NCBI RefSeq assembly: GCF_000420525.1
Contig: NZ_ATVC01000012.1
Coordinates: 1-44,770 of the forward strand
DNA from: Aquaspirillum serpens DSM 68
Lineage (GTDB): Bacteria; Pseudomonadota; Gammaproteobacteria; Burkholderiales; Aquaspirillaceae
Length of the DNA stretch: 44,770 bases
Direction of reading: 5' to 3'
Made by a program: the position numbers and the translations under genes. Shown in pieces: positions 1-9,800 of the stretch. The notes under the pieces are model-generated. The model did no database searches. It saw nothing but the letters and a program-made list of their open reading frames with translations, and was not told the DNA's origin. How positions within the stretch are numbered: the stretch's first letter is position 1; the number at the start of each line of letters is the position of its first letter.

Positions 1-1
1 T

Positions 2-574
2 GTGCTGGCAATGTTAATTGGGACCTCTTTTATTGGCTTTGGTATGGCTATGTTTAGCCAAGCAGGTTTGCTTACAGGTAGTACGGCAGGCGTGGCATTT
101 TTACTGCATTATCAATTTGGACAACCGTTTGGTTTGTGGTTTTTCTTAATCAACTTACCATTTTATTGGCTTGCAGTGCGACAAATGGGATGGACATTTA
201 CCCTGCGAACCTTTGTTGCAGTCAGTTTGGTGTCTGTATTTGCCAGTTTACATCAGACTTTTTTACCGTTTGAGGGTGAACTCAACCCGTATTACACCGG
301 ATTATTAGGCGGTTTATTAATTGGCATGGGCTTAATTGCGTTATTTCGACACAAAGCCAGTGTGGGTGGGATCAATATTTTGACTTTATACCTACAACAA
401 CGTTACGCCATTCGGGCTGGCAAAGTTCAATTTGGTGTTGATTTATTGGTCTTGCTCTCATCATTATTTATGGTGAATGTACCGGAGTTAATCGGTTCTC
501 TCATCGGTGCGGCAGCTCTTAGCTTAGTTATCGGGTTTTATCATCGGCCCGATCGCTATATTGCAATGCACTAA
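2..574 (+). CDS. YitT family membrane protein (5' truncated by window edge)
   Basis: This is an integral membrane protein of the YitT/DUF161 family. Its function is not established, although transport has been proposed for the family. The 190 visible residues are mostly hydrophobic and form about five to six membrane segments. Family-like landmarks are AGLLTGSTAG near residue 21, LINLPFYWLAVRQMGW near 50 and LLGGLLIGMGL near 100, followed by HKASVGGINILTLYLQ. The first visible codon is GTG at position 2. Family members usually have 10-20 more residues before the first membrane segment, so the true start is probably outside the window. The gene converges on a response regulator gene, and a 9-bp hairpin lies between the two stop codons. 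The family call is firm; the role is unknown. Confidence 0.8.
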   Translation: MLAMLIGTSFIGFGMAMFSQAGLLTGSTAGVAFLLHYQFGQPFGLWFFLINLPFYWLAVRQMGWTFTLRTFVAVSLVSVFASLHQTFLPFEGELNPYYTGLLGGLLIGMGLIALFRHKASVGGINILTLYLQQRYAIRAGKVQFGVDLLVLLSSLFMVNVPELIGSLIGAAALSLVIGFYHRPDRYIAMH

Positions 575-587
575 CTGAAGATTGGCA

Positions 588-619
588 ATGAGCCCAGCCG
601 CAATAAGCGATGGGCTCAT
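588..619. terminator. Hairpin between convergent yitT-like and response regulator genes
   Basis: A perfect 9-bp stem, ATGAGCCCA with TGGGCTCAT, encloses a 14-base loop. Its 3' arm overlaps the last codons of the minus-strand response regulator. A short CTTTT follows on the plus strand, so it may be a weak bidirectional terminator. There is no long U-tract, so this call is tentative. Confidence 0.4.
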
Positions 620-1332
620 GCTTTTGGGATGTAGTATCCCATACCGCGCCGAACTTGGATCGGAAGATCAACACCAAATTGGCGGCGCACTTTATTGCGT
701 AACCGGCTAACAATCACTTCTAGGCGATGCTTGCCTATCTCGCCTTCCTCAAGCGCCATCTCCAGCAGAAAATCCTTATGCTCTATGAGCTCACCTTGAG
801 CGAGAAAGAGTATTTTCAGAAAGTTCATTTCGGCCAGAGAAAGCGCCATGCTGTCTTGTTTTGGTGCGAATGCCAAATGACACATTTCTTCATTCAACAT
901 CCACGGGCCACAAACCAACACCTCGGTGCCTGATTCTGGCAAGGATGACTCTCCGTACATGCGCTCAATAATACGTCGAATCGCTAGCGACACTTCCATG
1001 ATGTCAACTGGCTTGACAAAATAGTAATCGGCCCCTGAATCAAACCCTTCCATTTTATTTTCACGCAAACCGCGTGCTGTAATAAAAATAATCCCAATTT
1101 TTTTATTATGTTGTCTTAGATGACGAGCGATCGATAAGCCATCTTCGCCAACAAGCCCAATATCTAAAATGACGGCGGTAAAGCTTTGTACGCATAAGCT
1201 GCGGTAAAATTGTGTTGCATCTGAGAATTCTTCTGTCTCAAATCCTAAGTATCGAAGTTGAAAAACCAGCTCTTTTCTTAAGATTTCTTCATCTTCGACC
1301 CAAGCAATTTTATGATTATCGAATAATCCCAT
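616..1332 (-). CDS. Two-component response regulator, OmpR/PhoB-like winged helix
   Basis: The 238-residue protein is a DNA-binding response regulator. An N-terminal receiver domain (about residues 8-120) shows the acidic pocket in AWVEDEE, the phospho-acceptor Asp in AVILDIGLVGEDG, and the conserved Lys in YYFVKPVD. A C-terminal winged helix (about 150-238) ends with the typical RGMGYY element. The gene lies head-to-head with a sensor kinase, with only 21 bp between the two start codons, so the pair very probably forms one signalling system. No Shine-Dalgarno sequence is visible ahead of the ATG. A 13-bp palindrome fills the gap and could be an autoregulatory operator. The input signal and target genes are unknown. 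Confidence 0.85.
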   Translation of the reverse strand: MGLFDNHKIAWVEDEEILRKELVFQLRYLGFETEEFSDATQFYRSLCVQSFTAVILDIGLVGEDGLSIARHLRQHNKKIGIIFITARGLRENKMEGFDSGADYYFVKPVDIMEVSLAIRRIIERMYGESSLPESGTEVLVCGPWMLNEEMCHLAFAPKQDSMALSLAEMNFLKILFLAQGELIEHKDFLLEMALEEGEIGKHRLEVIVSRLRNKVRRQFGVDLPIQVRRGMGYYIPKA

Positions 1333-1335
1333 TTA

Positions 1336-1348
1336 AAAGTGACACTTT
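1336..1348. promoter_or_regulatory. Palindrome AAAGTG-A-CACTTT in the head-to-head gap
   Basis: A perfect 6+1+6 inverted repeat lies in the 21-bp interval between the start codons of the response regulator and the sensor kinase. Its position suits an operator controlling one or both genes. With such a short gap, the promoters must overlap the opposite coding regions. Binding by the neighbouring regulator is an inference. Confidence 0.4.
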
Positions 1349-1353
1349 AGAAT

Positions 1354-2976
1354 ATGAATATACACTTGCCTACTCTAACCTTTACCAGTGGCCTTGGCAA
1401 TTTGATTTTTGCTATTTTAGTTATTTTGTATATAAAACAATCAAGATCGACACAAAAGTCATTAAAAATTTGGTGTACGGCTAAGATCTTACTGAGCACA
1501 GGCTTTTTACTGAATTTTTCTCAGATTTTTTTCCCCAATCAAATTCCACCAGTAGTAGGAAATTTATTTCAGATAACTGGTGTAGCCACCGAATTTGCTG
1601 CTTACTGTTGTTTGCTCAATAAAACCTCTTGGCTGAAAAGATTGTGGCTATTTTGCGGCATCACGCTGCTGATTTTATTGGCGATTGCGATAGGCGAAGA
1701 AACACAGGGAGTTCGTCTGTTGTGGCTGTCAGCAGTCATTAGCTGTTTATTACTAGGAATAGCCATGTTGTTGTTCTTACACCCTCAACGTTCTGGCTTG
1801 GTGTGGGTGATTGGATGTGTCAATTTATGTGCAGCGACATCGATGTTGTTGCGGGTGTACTACGGGGTATTTATTGGTGAGTTGGTACGACATGAGATGA
1901 ACTGGGCTAATTTAGGAATTTATCTGATGGCCTACATCACATTGATTATCAACGGTTTTGGTTTCTTGTTGCTGGCAAAAAGCCAAGATGATGAAGAAAT
2001 TGTCACTTGGGTCGAGGCGGTGCGAGAAAACGAGGAGATACAACGCACCATGCTTGCCACCGCCTCACATGCTTTTCGCACGCCTTTAGCCGAGATTCAG
2101 GCCAGTTTAGATTCCTTACGGATTGTGGGAACCGATTTGCCGATGCCGGTATTACAGCGAGTGGACAATATTCGCTATGCAGCAAAGAAAATGTCTAACC
2201 TTGCCGATCGTTTGATTAGTGAGGAGCAGTTATTAGAACCTCACCGAGCACGGTCGCAAGAGGAAGTAAAAGCACCAGTCACTGACTATTCCACTTTGCA
2301 CTTTTTAGAATTGGTAGCACACGAGTTTCGTAACCATACCGCTACGATTAAAGCAGGCGTGGATTCTTTATTGTTACTGAAAAATGAGTTGCCTGAAGCC
2401 GCCGAAGAAAATATGCAGCGTTTACGGCTAGGTTTGTGGCGGCTGGGAGATTTAACAGAAGATTTATTACAACAACACCGTTTTCGGACTGAGGTGGGAT
2501 TAGATAGTGCTGTCTATCCGGTAGAGCTGTGGTCGTTGTTGAATAACAGTATTCACCACTATCAGTTGTTATATCCACATCGCAAAATCGAATTTATTTA
2601 TCCTGAGCAAGAGATCAATTTGACGGTGGATGCAGCGTTATTTGGTATTGCTATCGATAACTTGATTGATAACGCGCTGTGGCACACGCAAAAAGAAAAT
2701 AGTCCCATTATGGTAGAGGTCGGATTGAGTGAACGTGCAGTCGTCATTGCGGTGAAAGACTTTGGTGCCGGCATCAGCGCGGAAGATAAAAGCCAGATTT
2801 TCAAGCGTTATGTGTCCAGTCGCGGGGAACGGGGGCGAGGGTTGGGGCTACATATTGTTTGGCAAATCATGCAATTGCATAACGGGCAAGTGGAAGTGAT
2901 CGACAACACACCAACCGGCACGGTGATGAAGCTGTCGTTTCCACTGGCACCACCACCCTCGATCACCTCTCCCTAA
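1354..2976 (+). CDS. Membrane sensor histidine kinase with two tandem H-box (DHp-like) domains
   Basis: This 540-residue hybrid-free histidine kinase is the likely partner of the divergent response regulator. Residues 1-210 are hydrophobic and form about seven membrane segments, with no obvious periplasmic sensor domain. Two H-box helices follow: ASHAFRTPLAEI around His239 and VAHEFRNHTATI around His323. Each is followed by a similar helical stretch containing a leucine/arginine-rich second helix. The ATPase domain is complete, with N-box DNLIDNALWH (435-444), G1 DFGAGIS (469-475) and G2 GRGLGLHI (494-501). The second H-box lacks the usual Pro (HEFRNH rather than HExRTP) while the first retains RTP. 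Whether one or both histidines are phosphorylated cannot be told from sequence. The ATG at 1354 has no clear ribosome binding site. Confidence 0.85.
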   Translation: MNIHLPTLTFTSGLGNLIFAILVILYIKQSRSTQKSLKIWCTAKILLSTGFLLNFSQIFFPNQIPPVVGNLFQITGVATEFAAYCCLLNKTSWLKRLWLFCGITLLILLAIAIGEETQGVRLLWLSAVISCLLLGIAMLLFLHPQRSGLVWVIGCVNLCAATSMLLRVYYGVFIGELVRHEMNWANLGIYLMAYITLIINGFGFLLLAKSQDDEEIVTWVEAVRENEEIQRTMLATASHAFRTPLAEIQASLDSLRIVGTDLPMPVLQRVDNIRYAAKKMSNLADRLISEEQLLEPHRARSQEEVKAPVTDYSTLHFLELVAHEFRNHTATIKAGVDSLLLLKNELPEAAEENMQRLRLGLWRLGDLTEDLLQQHRFRTEVGLDSAVYPVELWSLLNNSIHHYQLLYPHRKIEFIYPEQEINLTVDAALFGIAIDNLIDNALWHTQKENSPIMVEVGLSERAVVIAVKDFGAGISAEDKSQIFKRYVSSRGERGRGLGLHIVWQIMQLHNGQVEVIDNTPTGTVMKLSFPLAPPPSITSP

Positions 2977-3008
2977 GGTGGCGATGACCGAGCGTGTGAA
3001 GCAATAGA

Positions 3009-6000
3009 CTACAGCAAAAGCAAGGCCTCGATTTGTGAGATAAAGTCTGCCGAGGGATGTTTAGTAATCAGGCCTTGCGAAGGTGATTGGATACCTCGGA
3101 TAAAGAAGCACGCAAAGCCGCCGAGGTGTTGTTCTGGCTGGTAGTTGGGCAGGCGGAGGTTAAGCAGGCGATGCAAGGCCAAGGTATAGCAAAGACCTTG
3201 GACATCGTAACGATGTTGCAGAATAGCGGCTTGCATAGTTTCGGCGGTGTAGTGATGATCGTCATGGCCGAGACGATTCGATTTATAGTCCAACACGAAA
3301 TAACGCCCAGCATATTCAATCACCAGATCGATATAACCTTTGAACATACCATGTAGTGTATGGGCATTGAGTGGGGTGCGGTTGTCGCCTGGGAAGAGGG
3401 TATTAAGATCGTTCTCTAGTCTTTTGGTGTCGAGTTTCTTTTGAATAGAGAACATAAACTCCATTTCGGTTTGCACTTGATGCGGAGCAAGATCGGCAAG
3501 CCGTAGCGGTGGCAATTCTGGATGTAAAGCCAGCGGTGTATCTAACACCAATTTCAACCAGCTATCAAAAACCTCTACCCACTCGCTGAGATCACGGCGT
3601 TGACAACGCAGGGTGATCACGCGTTTTCGCTCGCGATCGTTGTGATGGGCAGCAGCAAAACCATATTCAGCCGCCCATTGCAACAAACCATGTAGAAACA
3701 CACCAGCGCGGGGGCCGGCTTCAAAGCGATGAATATCGTGTCCGGTGGCAGCAGGAAGGGAAAGACGCGGGGGCATCACCGCCGTCAAACCTTCATCGGT
3801 AATCACCGGATGCGGCATGTTAAAAGGTTGTCGTTGGTGGCGATCGGGGAGCAAAGCAGAATAGCTGGCAATCCACCAACTGCGGTCAATCATACCGGTA
3901 AAGGTTCTTGCTTTATTCAAAGCAACAGGGGAAAGATTTGGCAAAGCGTCAACCGAACCGCTCACTGTGCGTGGTGCATGTGATACCGCAAAATAATCCG
4001 GCTGCTGGTACTGTAACGTGTTGAGCTCGTTAAGCCATTCCTGCCCTGTCCATCGTGTAGTCATGCCAAATAAACGACCTATGGCAGTGGTTTCATAGCC
4101 AATGTTTTTGTTAGCAACAGGGGCAATGCCGAGGGCAAGATGGTATTTGGCACGAGTTAACGCGACATAGAGTAGCCGCATTTCTTCAGCTTGCCATTCG
4201 GTAATAAAACGTTGCCATTCTTGTTCAGTGGCCTCTTCACCTTTGGCGATAAAGTGTGCCGAGCCGTCGGGTTGATGGATGAAAAATGCATTTGTTTTTT
4301 TCTGCTCTGGCCAGCGCGGGGCGCAAACAAATGGTAAAAAAACAATAGGGTATTCAAGCCCTTTGGATTTGTGGATCGTGACCACTTTGACCAAATTGGC
4401 TTCGCTTTCTAGGCGCAAGATAGCCTGTTGTTGTTGCAAATCAGGTTGTTCTATCAGTTGGCTGAGATGGCGAATTAAACCTTGTTCACCTTCAACTTGA
4501 GCCGAGTCAGCTTGAAGGCGCTCGGCAAGGTGTAAGAAGTTGGTCATCACTCGCTCGCCCCCCACCTCTTGCAACACCCGTTTTGGTACACCTTCATCTA
4601 GCAACAGTTGGCGCAACATGGTCAGGATACCGTTGCTTTGCCATAACGAACGGTAATCACGAAACCGCTTAATATAATTTTCCCATGCGATTTCATTGGT
4701 CACCAATTGTTCGAGCTGCGCCCATGACCAAGCCAGCGAGGGGGTGGCGAGGGCGCGGCGGACGCGATTGCCGTCTTCTGGATAGACGATGGCTTCCAGC
4801 CACAACAGAATATCGGCGGCTTGTTGGGTTTGAAAGACAGAATCACGGTCGGAGAGATACACCGAACGCACCCCCAAGCGGCCAAGGGCTTGGCGCATCA
4901 CATTCGCTTCAAAGCCGCTCCGAACCAGAATAGCAATATCTTCCGCACGAATGGGGCGGGTGGACTCACCCTCGCCGTCGCAGGGCAGTTGGACGTGTTC
5001 CGCACCGGCTAACCAATCGGCAATTTGTTGCGCCGTATATCGGGCGGTCAGCAGGCGATAGTCAGTGGAATTGACTTCGTCAGTCCCAGCTACAAACTGA
5101 AAATCTACCGCCGCTAATGGCGTGTTATCTAGCGTTAGTCCTAGCGCTTGGTGATGGCTTTTCACGGGGAAAAAGGGAATATCAGGATGAAAAAATACCC
5201 CATCGCTGTTGCCTTGTCCCGTTCTCCATTCGCTATCGGCGTCGCCAAATAGCTGATTCACCGCCTCGACCAGCGGTTTGCTGGAACGGTAGTTGGTTTC
5301 TAATGTAGTGCGGTGCGCATCGGAAATAGCTCGACGGGCACTGATATAGGTAAAAATATCTGCCCCCCGAAAGGCATAAATTGCCTGTTTAGGGTCACCA
5401 ATCAGCAATAAACCATATTCAGTGCTGTTTTGCTCGGGGTAGATTGTCGAAAAAATGCGATATTGGGCGGGATCGGTGTCTTGGAATTCGTCAATCATCG
5501 CCAGCGGAAATTGCTGCCGCAACACTTGTGCCAACGGATTTTCTGCGGCGGGTGGAGAGGTCTCCGTTCCATGAGAGAGCGCCTGATCAAGGCGTATAAT
5601 CATGTCATCAAAACCAATTTCTGCTCGCCGTTGTTTTTCTTGATTCAAACGGTGGCCAATCCAATGCGCAGCGTGCTGCCAAATTTGTAAGGTCAATGAC
5701 GGAAACGCTTTGACCTGATCGCGTAATTCAGCAAGGGCAGCGAGGGCGGCTTCGACTTCCTCTCGTTGGTCGGTGATTAAGCTGCAATTCTTTTTCAGGG
5801 CGGTGGTAATCCCTTCGGGTGATAAATACTTCCAAAAACCCTCTTCTTTCAAAGGCACGGGTAACAATGTTTCAGCGTCATCACTGTTAACCCATGTTTG
5901 TAAGCCATTAAGCCATATTTGCAGCTTTTCTGCTTTAATGCGACCGCCATGAAATTGTTTTTCTGCCTCAGTCTTGAGCAAAGCGCTAGCCAGCGCATCG

Positions 6001-6782
6001 AACCACCCTTGACGCCAAGGTTGCCGCAGCAAGGCAAGACGGTCGCAATAATCTTGGTTCAGTTCGGTGATAACCTCGGCCAAAGAAACGTTAGGAGACT
6101 GGCGAAGGTCGAGCCCACCTCGGGTCATCAATCCTTGAATATGAGTAAAAAGATTGGTTGGGGTTTGACCGAGGATGGCCAGCGCCTTTTTTAAAATAGG
6201 CCCTTGCAGCGTTTGCACATGCACGCGCCAGTAATCACGAGCCGCCTCTTGTTTCAATTCAACATCATCTGTATTCACCTTAAGCTCAAACAGACTTTGG
6301 CTATCAAAGGCATGTGTGCGCAGCATTTTTTGGCAAAAGGCGTGGATGGTATAAATCGCAGCCTGATCCATCACTTGTGCCGCTTGATCAAGACGATAGG
6401 CACATGCAGCAGCTTTTTTATCATCGCTCTGAGTGTAGCACTGATACAACTGCTGCAAAAACGGGTCATTGGCAAATTCTGCCGTCCGAAACACCGAGGC
6501 CGCTTGTTCCAAACGCCGCCGGATGCGGTCGCGCAATTCTTCAGTCGCAGCCTCGGTGAAGGTGACGACAAGAATCGATGACGGCATCTGAGCGGGCAGG
6601 GGACTATAACTATCGTCCTCATCCGCCGGCCCGAGAATTAAACGCACATATAAACTGGCAATGGTATAGGTTTTGCCAGTGCCGGCACTCGCCTCAATCA
6701 GGTGGTTACCGCTGAGAGGAAAGGTAAGCAGATCGAGTGTTTTGATTGATTCTGTGCTAGGTGCTGTGGTGGTGTTCAACAT
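3009..6782 (-). CDS. recB: Exodeoxyribonuclease V beta subunit RecB
   Basis: RecB is the 3'-5' helicase and nuclease subunit of the RecBCD recombination and repair enzyme, which processes double-strand ends and loads RecA. The 1257-residue protein carries UvrD-type SF1 helicase motifs: Walker A ASAGTGKT (31-38), DEFQDTD (431-437), GDPKQAIYAFRGAD (462-475), a later TIHKSKGLEYPIVFLPF block and LLYVALTRAKYHL. The C-terminal nuclease is intact: Asp1152 in YIDLV, and Asp1165 and Lys1167 in LDYKSNRLG. The spacing matches the E. coli D1067/D1080/K1082 triad. The length is somewhat above the E. coli protein (about 1180). It lies 71 bp downstream of recC. No recD follows; the next gene is convergent. 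Confidence 0.96.
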   Translation of the reverse strand: MLNTTTAPSTESIKTLDLLTFPLSGNHLIEASAGTGKTYTIASLYVRLILGPADEDDSYSPLPAQMPSSILVVTFTEAATEELRDRIRRRLEQAASVFRTAEFANDPFLQQLYQCYTQSDDKKAAACAYRLDQAAQVMDQAAIYTIHAFCQKMLRTHAFDSQSLFELKVNTDDVELKQEAARDYWRVHVQTLQGPILKKALAILGQTPTNLFTHIQGLMTRGGLDLRQSPNVSLAEVITELNQDYCDRLALLRQPWRQGWFDALASALLKTEAEKQFHGGRIKAEKLQIWLNGLQTWVNSDDAETLLPVPLKEEGFWKYLSPEGITTALKKNCSLITDQREEVEAALAALAELRDQVKAFPSLTLQIWQHAAHWIGHRLNQEKQRRAEIGFDDMIIRLDQALSHGTETSPPAAENPLAQVLRQQFPLAMIDEFQDTDPAQYRIFSTIYPEQNSTEYGLLLIGDPKQAIYAFRGADIFTYISARRAISDAHRTTLETNYRSSKPLVEAVNQLFGDADSEWRTGQGNSDGVFFHPDIPFFPVKSHHQALGLTLDNTPLAAVDFQFVAGTDEVNSTDYRLLTARYTAQQIADWLAGAEHVQLPCDGEGESTRPIRAEDIAILVRSGFEANVMRQALGRLGVRSVYLSDRDSVFQTQQAADILLWLEAIVYPEDGNRVRRALATPSLAWSWAQLEQLVTNEIAWENYIKRFRDYRSLWQSNGILTMLRQLLLDEGVPKRVLQEVGGERVMTNFLHLAERLQADSAQVEGEQGLIRHLSQLIEQPDLQQQQAILRLESEANLVKVVTIHKSKGLEYPIVFLPFVCAPRWPEQKKTNAFFIHQPDGSAHFIAKGEEATEQEWQRFITEWQAEEMRLLYVALTRAKYHLALGIAPVANKNIGYETTAIGRLFGMTTRWTGQEWLNELNTLQYQQPDYFAVSHAPRTVSGSVDALPNLSPVALNKARTFTGMIDRSWWIASYSALLPDRHQRQPFNMPHPVITDEGLTAVMPPRLSLPAATGHDIHRFEAGPRAGVFLHGLLQWAAEYGFAAAHHNDRERKRVITLRCQRRDLSEWVEVFDSWLKLVLDTPLALHPELPPLRLADLAPHQVQTEMEFMFSIQKKLDTKRLENDLNTLFPGDNRTPLNAHTLHGMFKGYIDLVIEYAGRYFVLDYKSNRLGHDDHHYTAETMQAAILQHRYDVQGLCYTLALHRLLNLRLPNYQPEQHLGGFACFFIRGIQSPSQGLITKHPSADFISQIEALLLL

Positions 6783-6822
6783 CGTCTTTCCATCGTCAGG
6801 GAGTATCGAGCATTTAGTAGTG

Positions 6823-6844
6823 GGGTTGCCAATATCAGCAACCC
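6823..6844. repeat. Intercistronic hairpin, copy 1 of a dispersed palindrome
   Basis: A perfect 7-bp stem, GGGTTGC with GCAACCC, sits between recC and recB. Read on the minus strand it is nearly the same sequence as the hairpin at 14600-14626, including a related GAT-containing loop. No U-tract follows, so it is not a typical intrinsic terminator. It could modulate mRNA processing or partial termination between the two cistrons. Confidence 0.5.
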
Positions 6845-6853
6845 AATAACGGT

Positions 6854-9800
6854 TTATTCGAATTTGTCATCAATAAGCGGATAGCACGCTGCAGCGACTG
6901 AAGTGGCATAGCATAGCCCATAGAACTCATTGGCATAGTGTTCAAATCCAGCGGCGAATAGTGCTGACCAATTCGGCCATGCCCGCGCCAAGGCGGCGTC
7001 TCTTTCCACTTCACCTGTTTGATTAAACCCACCTTCATATTCATCTTTTGCCCGTTTTTGCCGCTTTTCACCGTTATCATCTGTTGCCGCAACGGACAAA
7101 TAGACAGTAGCCGTACGAATCGCCACCGGCAGCGGCTGTCGCATCGCCTGACACCATAACGTGGCAAGCTGCTGTAACGCTTGTTGTGCTTCTCCAGCCG
7201 ACAGTGGAGACCACACCAGATAGCATTTATCTTTTGGCGAAATCAGTACGGTGGATAAGGGCAATCCCTTGGCACTGGCGAGTAAATGTAACGGCCAATA
7301 CAGAGCAATGGTATCTAAGCGAGGCGTCTGTTCTTTGCCTTGGAATAATGTGTTGGGTAAGACATGAAATAATGCCTGTTGCTGGTTGGGCCCCGTCCGG
7401 CGGTGTTTGATATCGGCATGAAGCTTCCATGCTGGGGTGTCGTCAGGCTGAACGGTTAACGAAAGCGAAGCAACTTCTTCTATTTCTTTCGGCCATTGCT
7501 CTGCCGCCTGTTGCCATAAGGAAAAGCCACACCATAAATCGGCTTTAAGGACTTCTAAATCGGCTTCGGCCACTTTACCCACCGGTAACAGCCCTTCGCC
7601 CCGCAGTTGCTTGCAGAAATCTTCCCAACGCATCGCCAGTTCGTATTCAGTTAAGCTGTCAGCTTGGCGAAGCAGCGTATTAAGGGCGCGTGAGCGCAAC
7701 TGATAGAGGTCGAGGCCATCAAGGGCGAAGGCTTCGCAATCAAGCGGTGCTTCACTGTCGCGGAAGTAAATTTGCAACCGTTGAGAAAAAAACGCCGCCA
7801 CTGGCTTTTTAAAGAAATAGGCCAATTGTTGGATCGGCATGCTGTCAGGGGGCGTGTATGCAGCGAGTTGGCCCGACTCGGGAAAGCTTTGTTCAGCAGG
7901 TGTCAGATGGACACCTTCCCAATGTGCGGCATAGGTCCACGCGGTTTGCCCTTGGAAATAACGCAGGCTAAAGGGTTGCAGTGGGTGTTCAGTCGTCAAC
8001 AGGGTGCTAAGGCGGTGGTTCGGTTCGCTTTCCAGTTGCCATTGGCGGTCGAGATAGTTTTGTAGCTGACTGATTAACACCGAGGGGGGACGCCGGCGGT
8101 TATCACGGCTGTCTTGTCCAACATAGCTGATATATAGGGCTTCTCTGGCGGAGAGGACAGCTTCTAGCAATAGATAACGATCATCCTCGTGGCGAGAACG
8201 ATCGCCCGGTCGGTAATCTTGTGCCATTAAGTCAAAATCGATGCGTTGGGTTTGGCGCGGATAATCGCCGTCGTTCATGCCCAATAGGCAAATGAGTTTG
8301 AACGGAATAGCGCGCATTGGCATCAATGTCCCAAAGGTGACAAAGCCTGACATAAACTGCAATGCCACACTGGTATCGGTAAACCCTTCTAACACCACTT
8401 CACGCACCACGGCCAGTGGTATCGGATGATCAATACCGGCCTGATCGCAGGCGATCACCCAATCGGTCACGCTTTGGGTAAATTTTTCTAATAGCGCCTG
8501 AGTAAATTCATCTTCAGCCACAATACAATCTTGTAATAACCGACCCAATTGTTCTTGCCACTGTTGAGGGCTATAGGCTTCGGTCAGGGCTTGGCTGTGG
8601 TCACTGAGAACCCTCAGGCAGTGTGCCAATTTACCAACCAACTCGGCTTCTAATCCACCAATTTCTGGATAGGGGTAGATATCAGACCACGCGCCCTCTT
8701 CCTCCACCGCATAACCCAACAACATGCGCTGCAATCCAAACAACCAGCTGTTTTGTGGTTCCGAGGGGAGTTGTAAACGCGTTTTATGTTCCCCATCCAA
8801 ACCCCAACGAATCCCCGCGCCTTCAACCCATCGCCGCAATAGTGGCAATTCGTGGCTTTCAATGGCAAAGGCTTGGGCAAATTCAGGAATATCGAGCCAA
8901 TCTAACAACTCACTGACTTGTAAGCGTTGTTCGGGTAGGTGTAGCAATGCTTCAATCACCCGCAGCACTGGTGCGGTACTGCGATCAGCGCGGTCGGCAA
9001 GATTGAACGGGATTTGAAACGATTTATCTTCGGTGTTAACAATCGTTTGCCGAAAAACTGATTGGACAAATGGGGCGTATAAATCAATATCCGGCACCAT
9101 CACCATCACATCACTTGGTTTCAGCCTGCCATGACTTTTTTCAAATCGATCCAGTAATTGGTCATGTAAAATTTCGACCTCGCGCAGGGGGCTGTGCGCA
9201 CTGTGAAAAACGATCGATTCATCTAATTGCGACAGGATGTTAGGTGTCGGCGCCGGTGGTTCTAAATCGACAATCGACCATTGTAATTTTTCCAGTAAAG
9301 AAGCGTGTTCGGATGGCTCAGTGTCATCGAACAGATCGATTTTGCTGAATAAAATTTTTTGCTGGGCACTGTAGGCTTGTTCATCATATTGATCTAACAG
9401 CGCAATAAAATCTCGCCCTTGCCGTCCCCATGCCGCTAGTAGAGGGTGACCATGGAGATGTAACAGTTCTGGATCATTTAATAACTCTGGCATCCCAGAA
9501 CGCTTGGCATGGCGCCGCCGCCCTGCACGTTGCAACACATTGCGCACTTCTAAAATGTCAGCCCAATAGTGTCGGCATGGATTGAGCACCGCCATGATCA
9601 CATGGCAATGCTGACTTAAGGCATGCAGCGCTTCAACCACTTGCGCCGGCAAGGAAGAAATGCCAAACACAATAATGCGTTCTGGCAACCCTACTGGCCG
9701 TTGCGACAGCGATTCCAGCGTGGAGAGAAACTTCGGGTGGATGGCGGCTCGGTGGGTGTTAATTTGTTCTAACAGGGTTTGATTCAGTTTTAGCCACAGT

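Noticed and set aside
6204-6581. 125-residue ORF on the plus strand inside recB
   Set aside because: RecB is intact and accounts for the coding signal; the antisense frame shows no family features.
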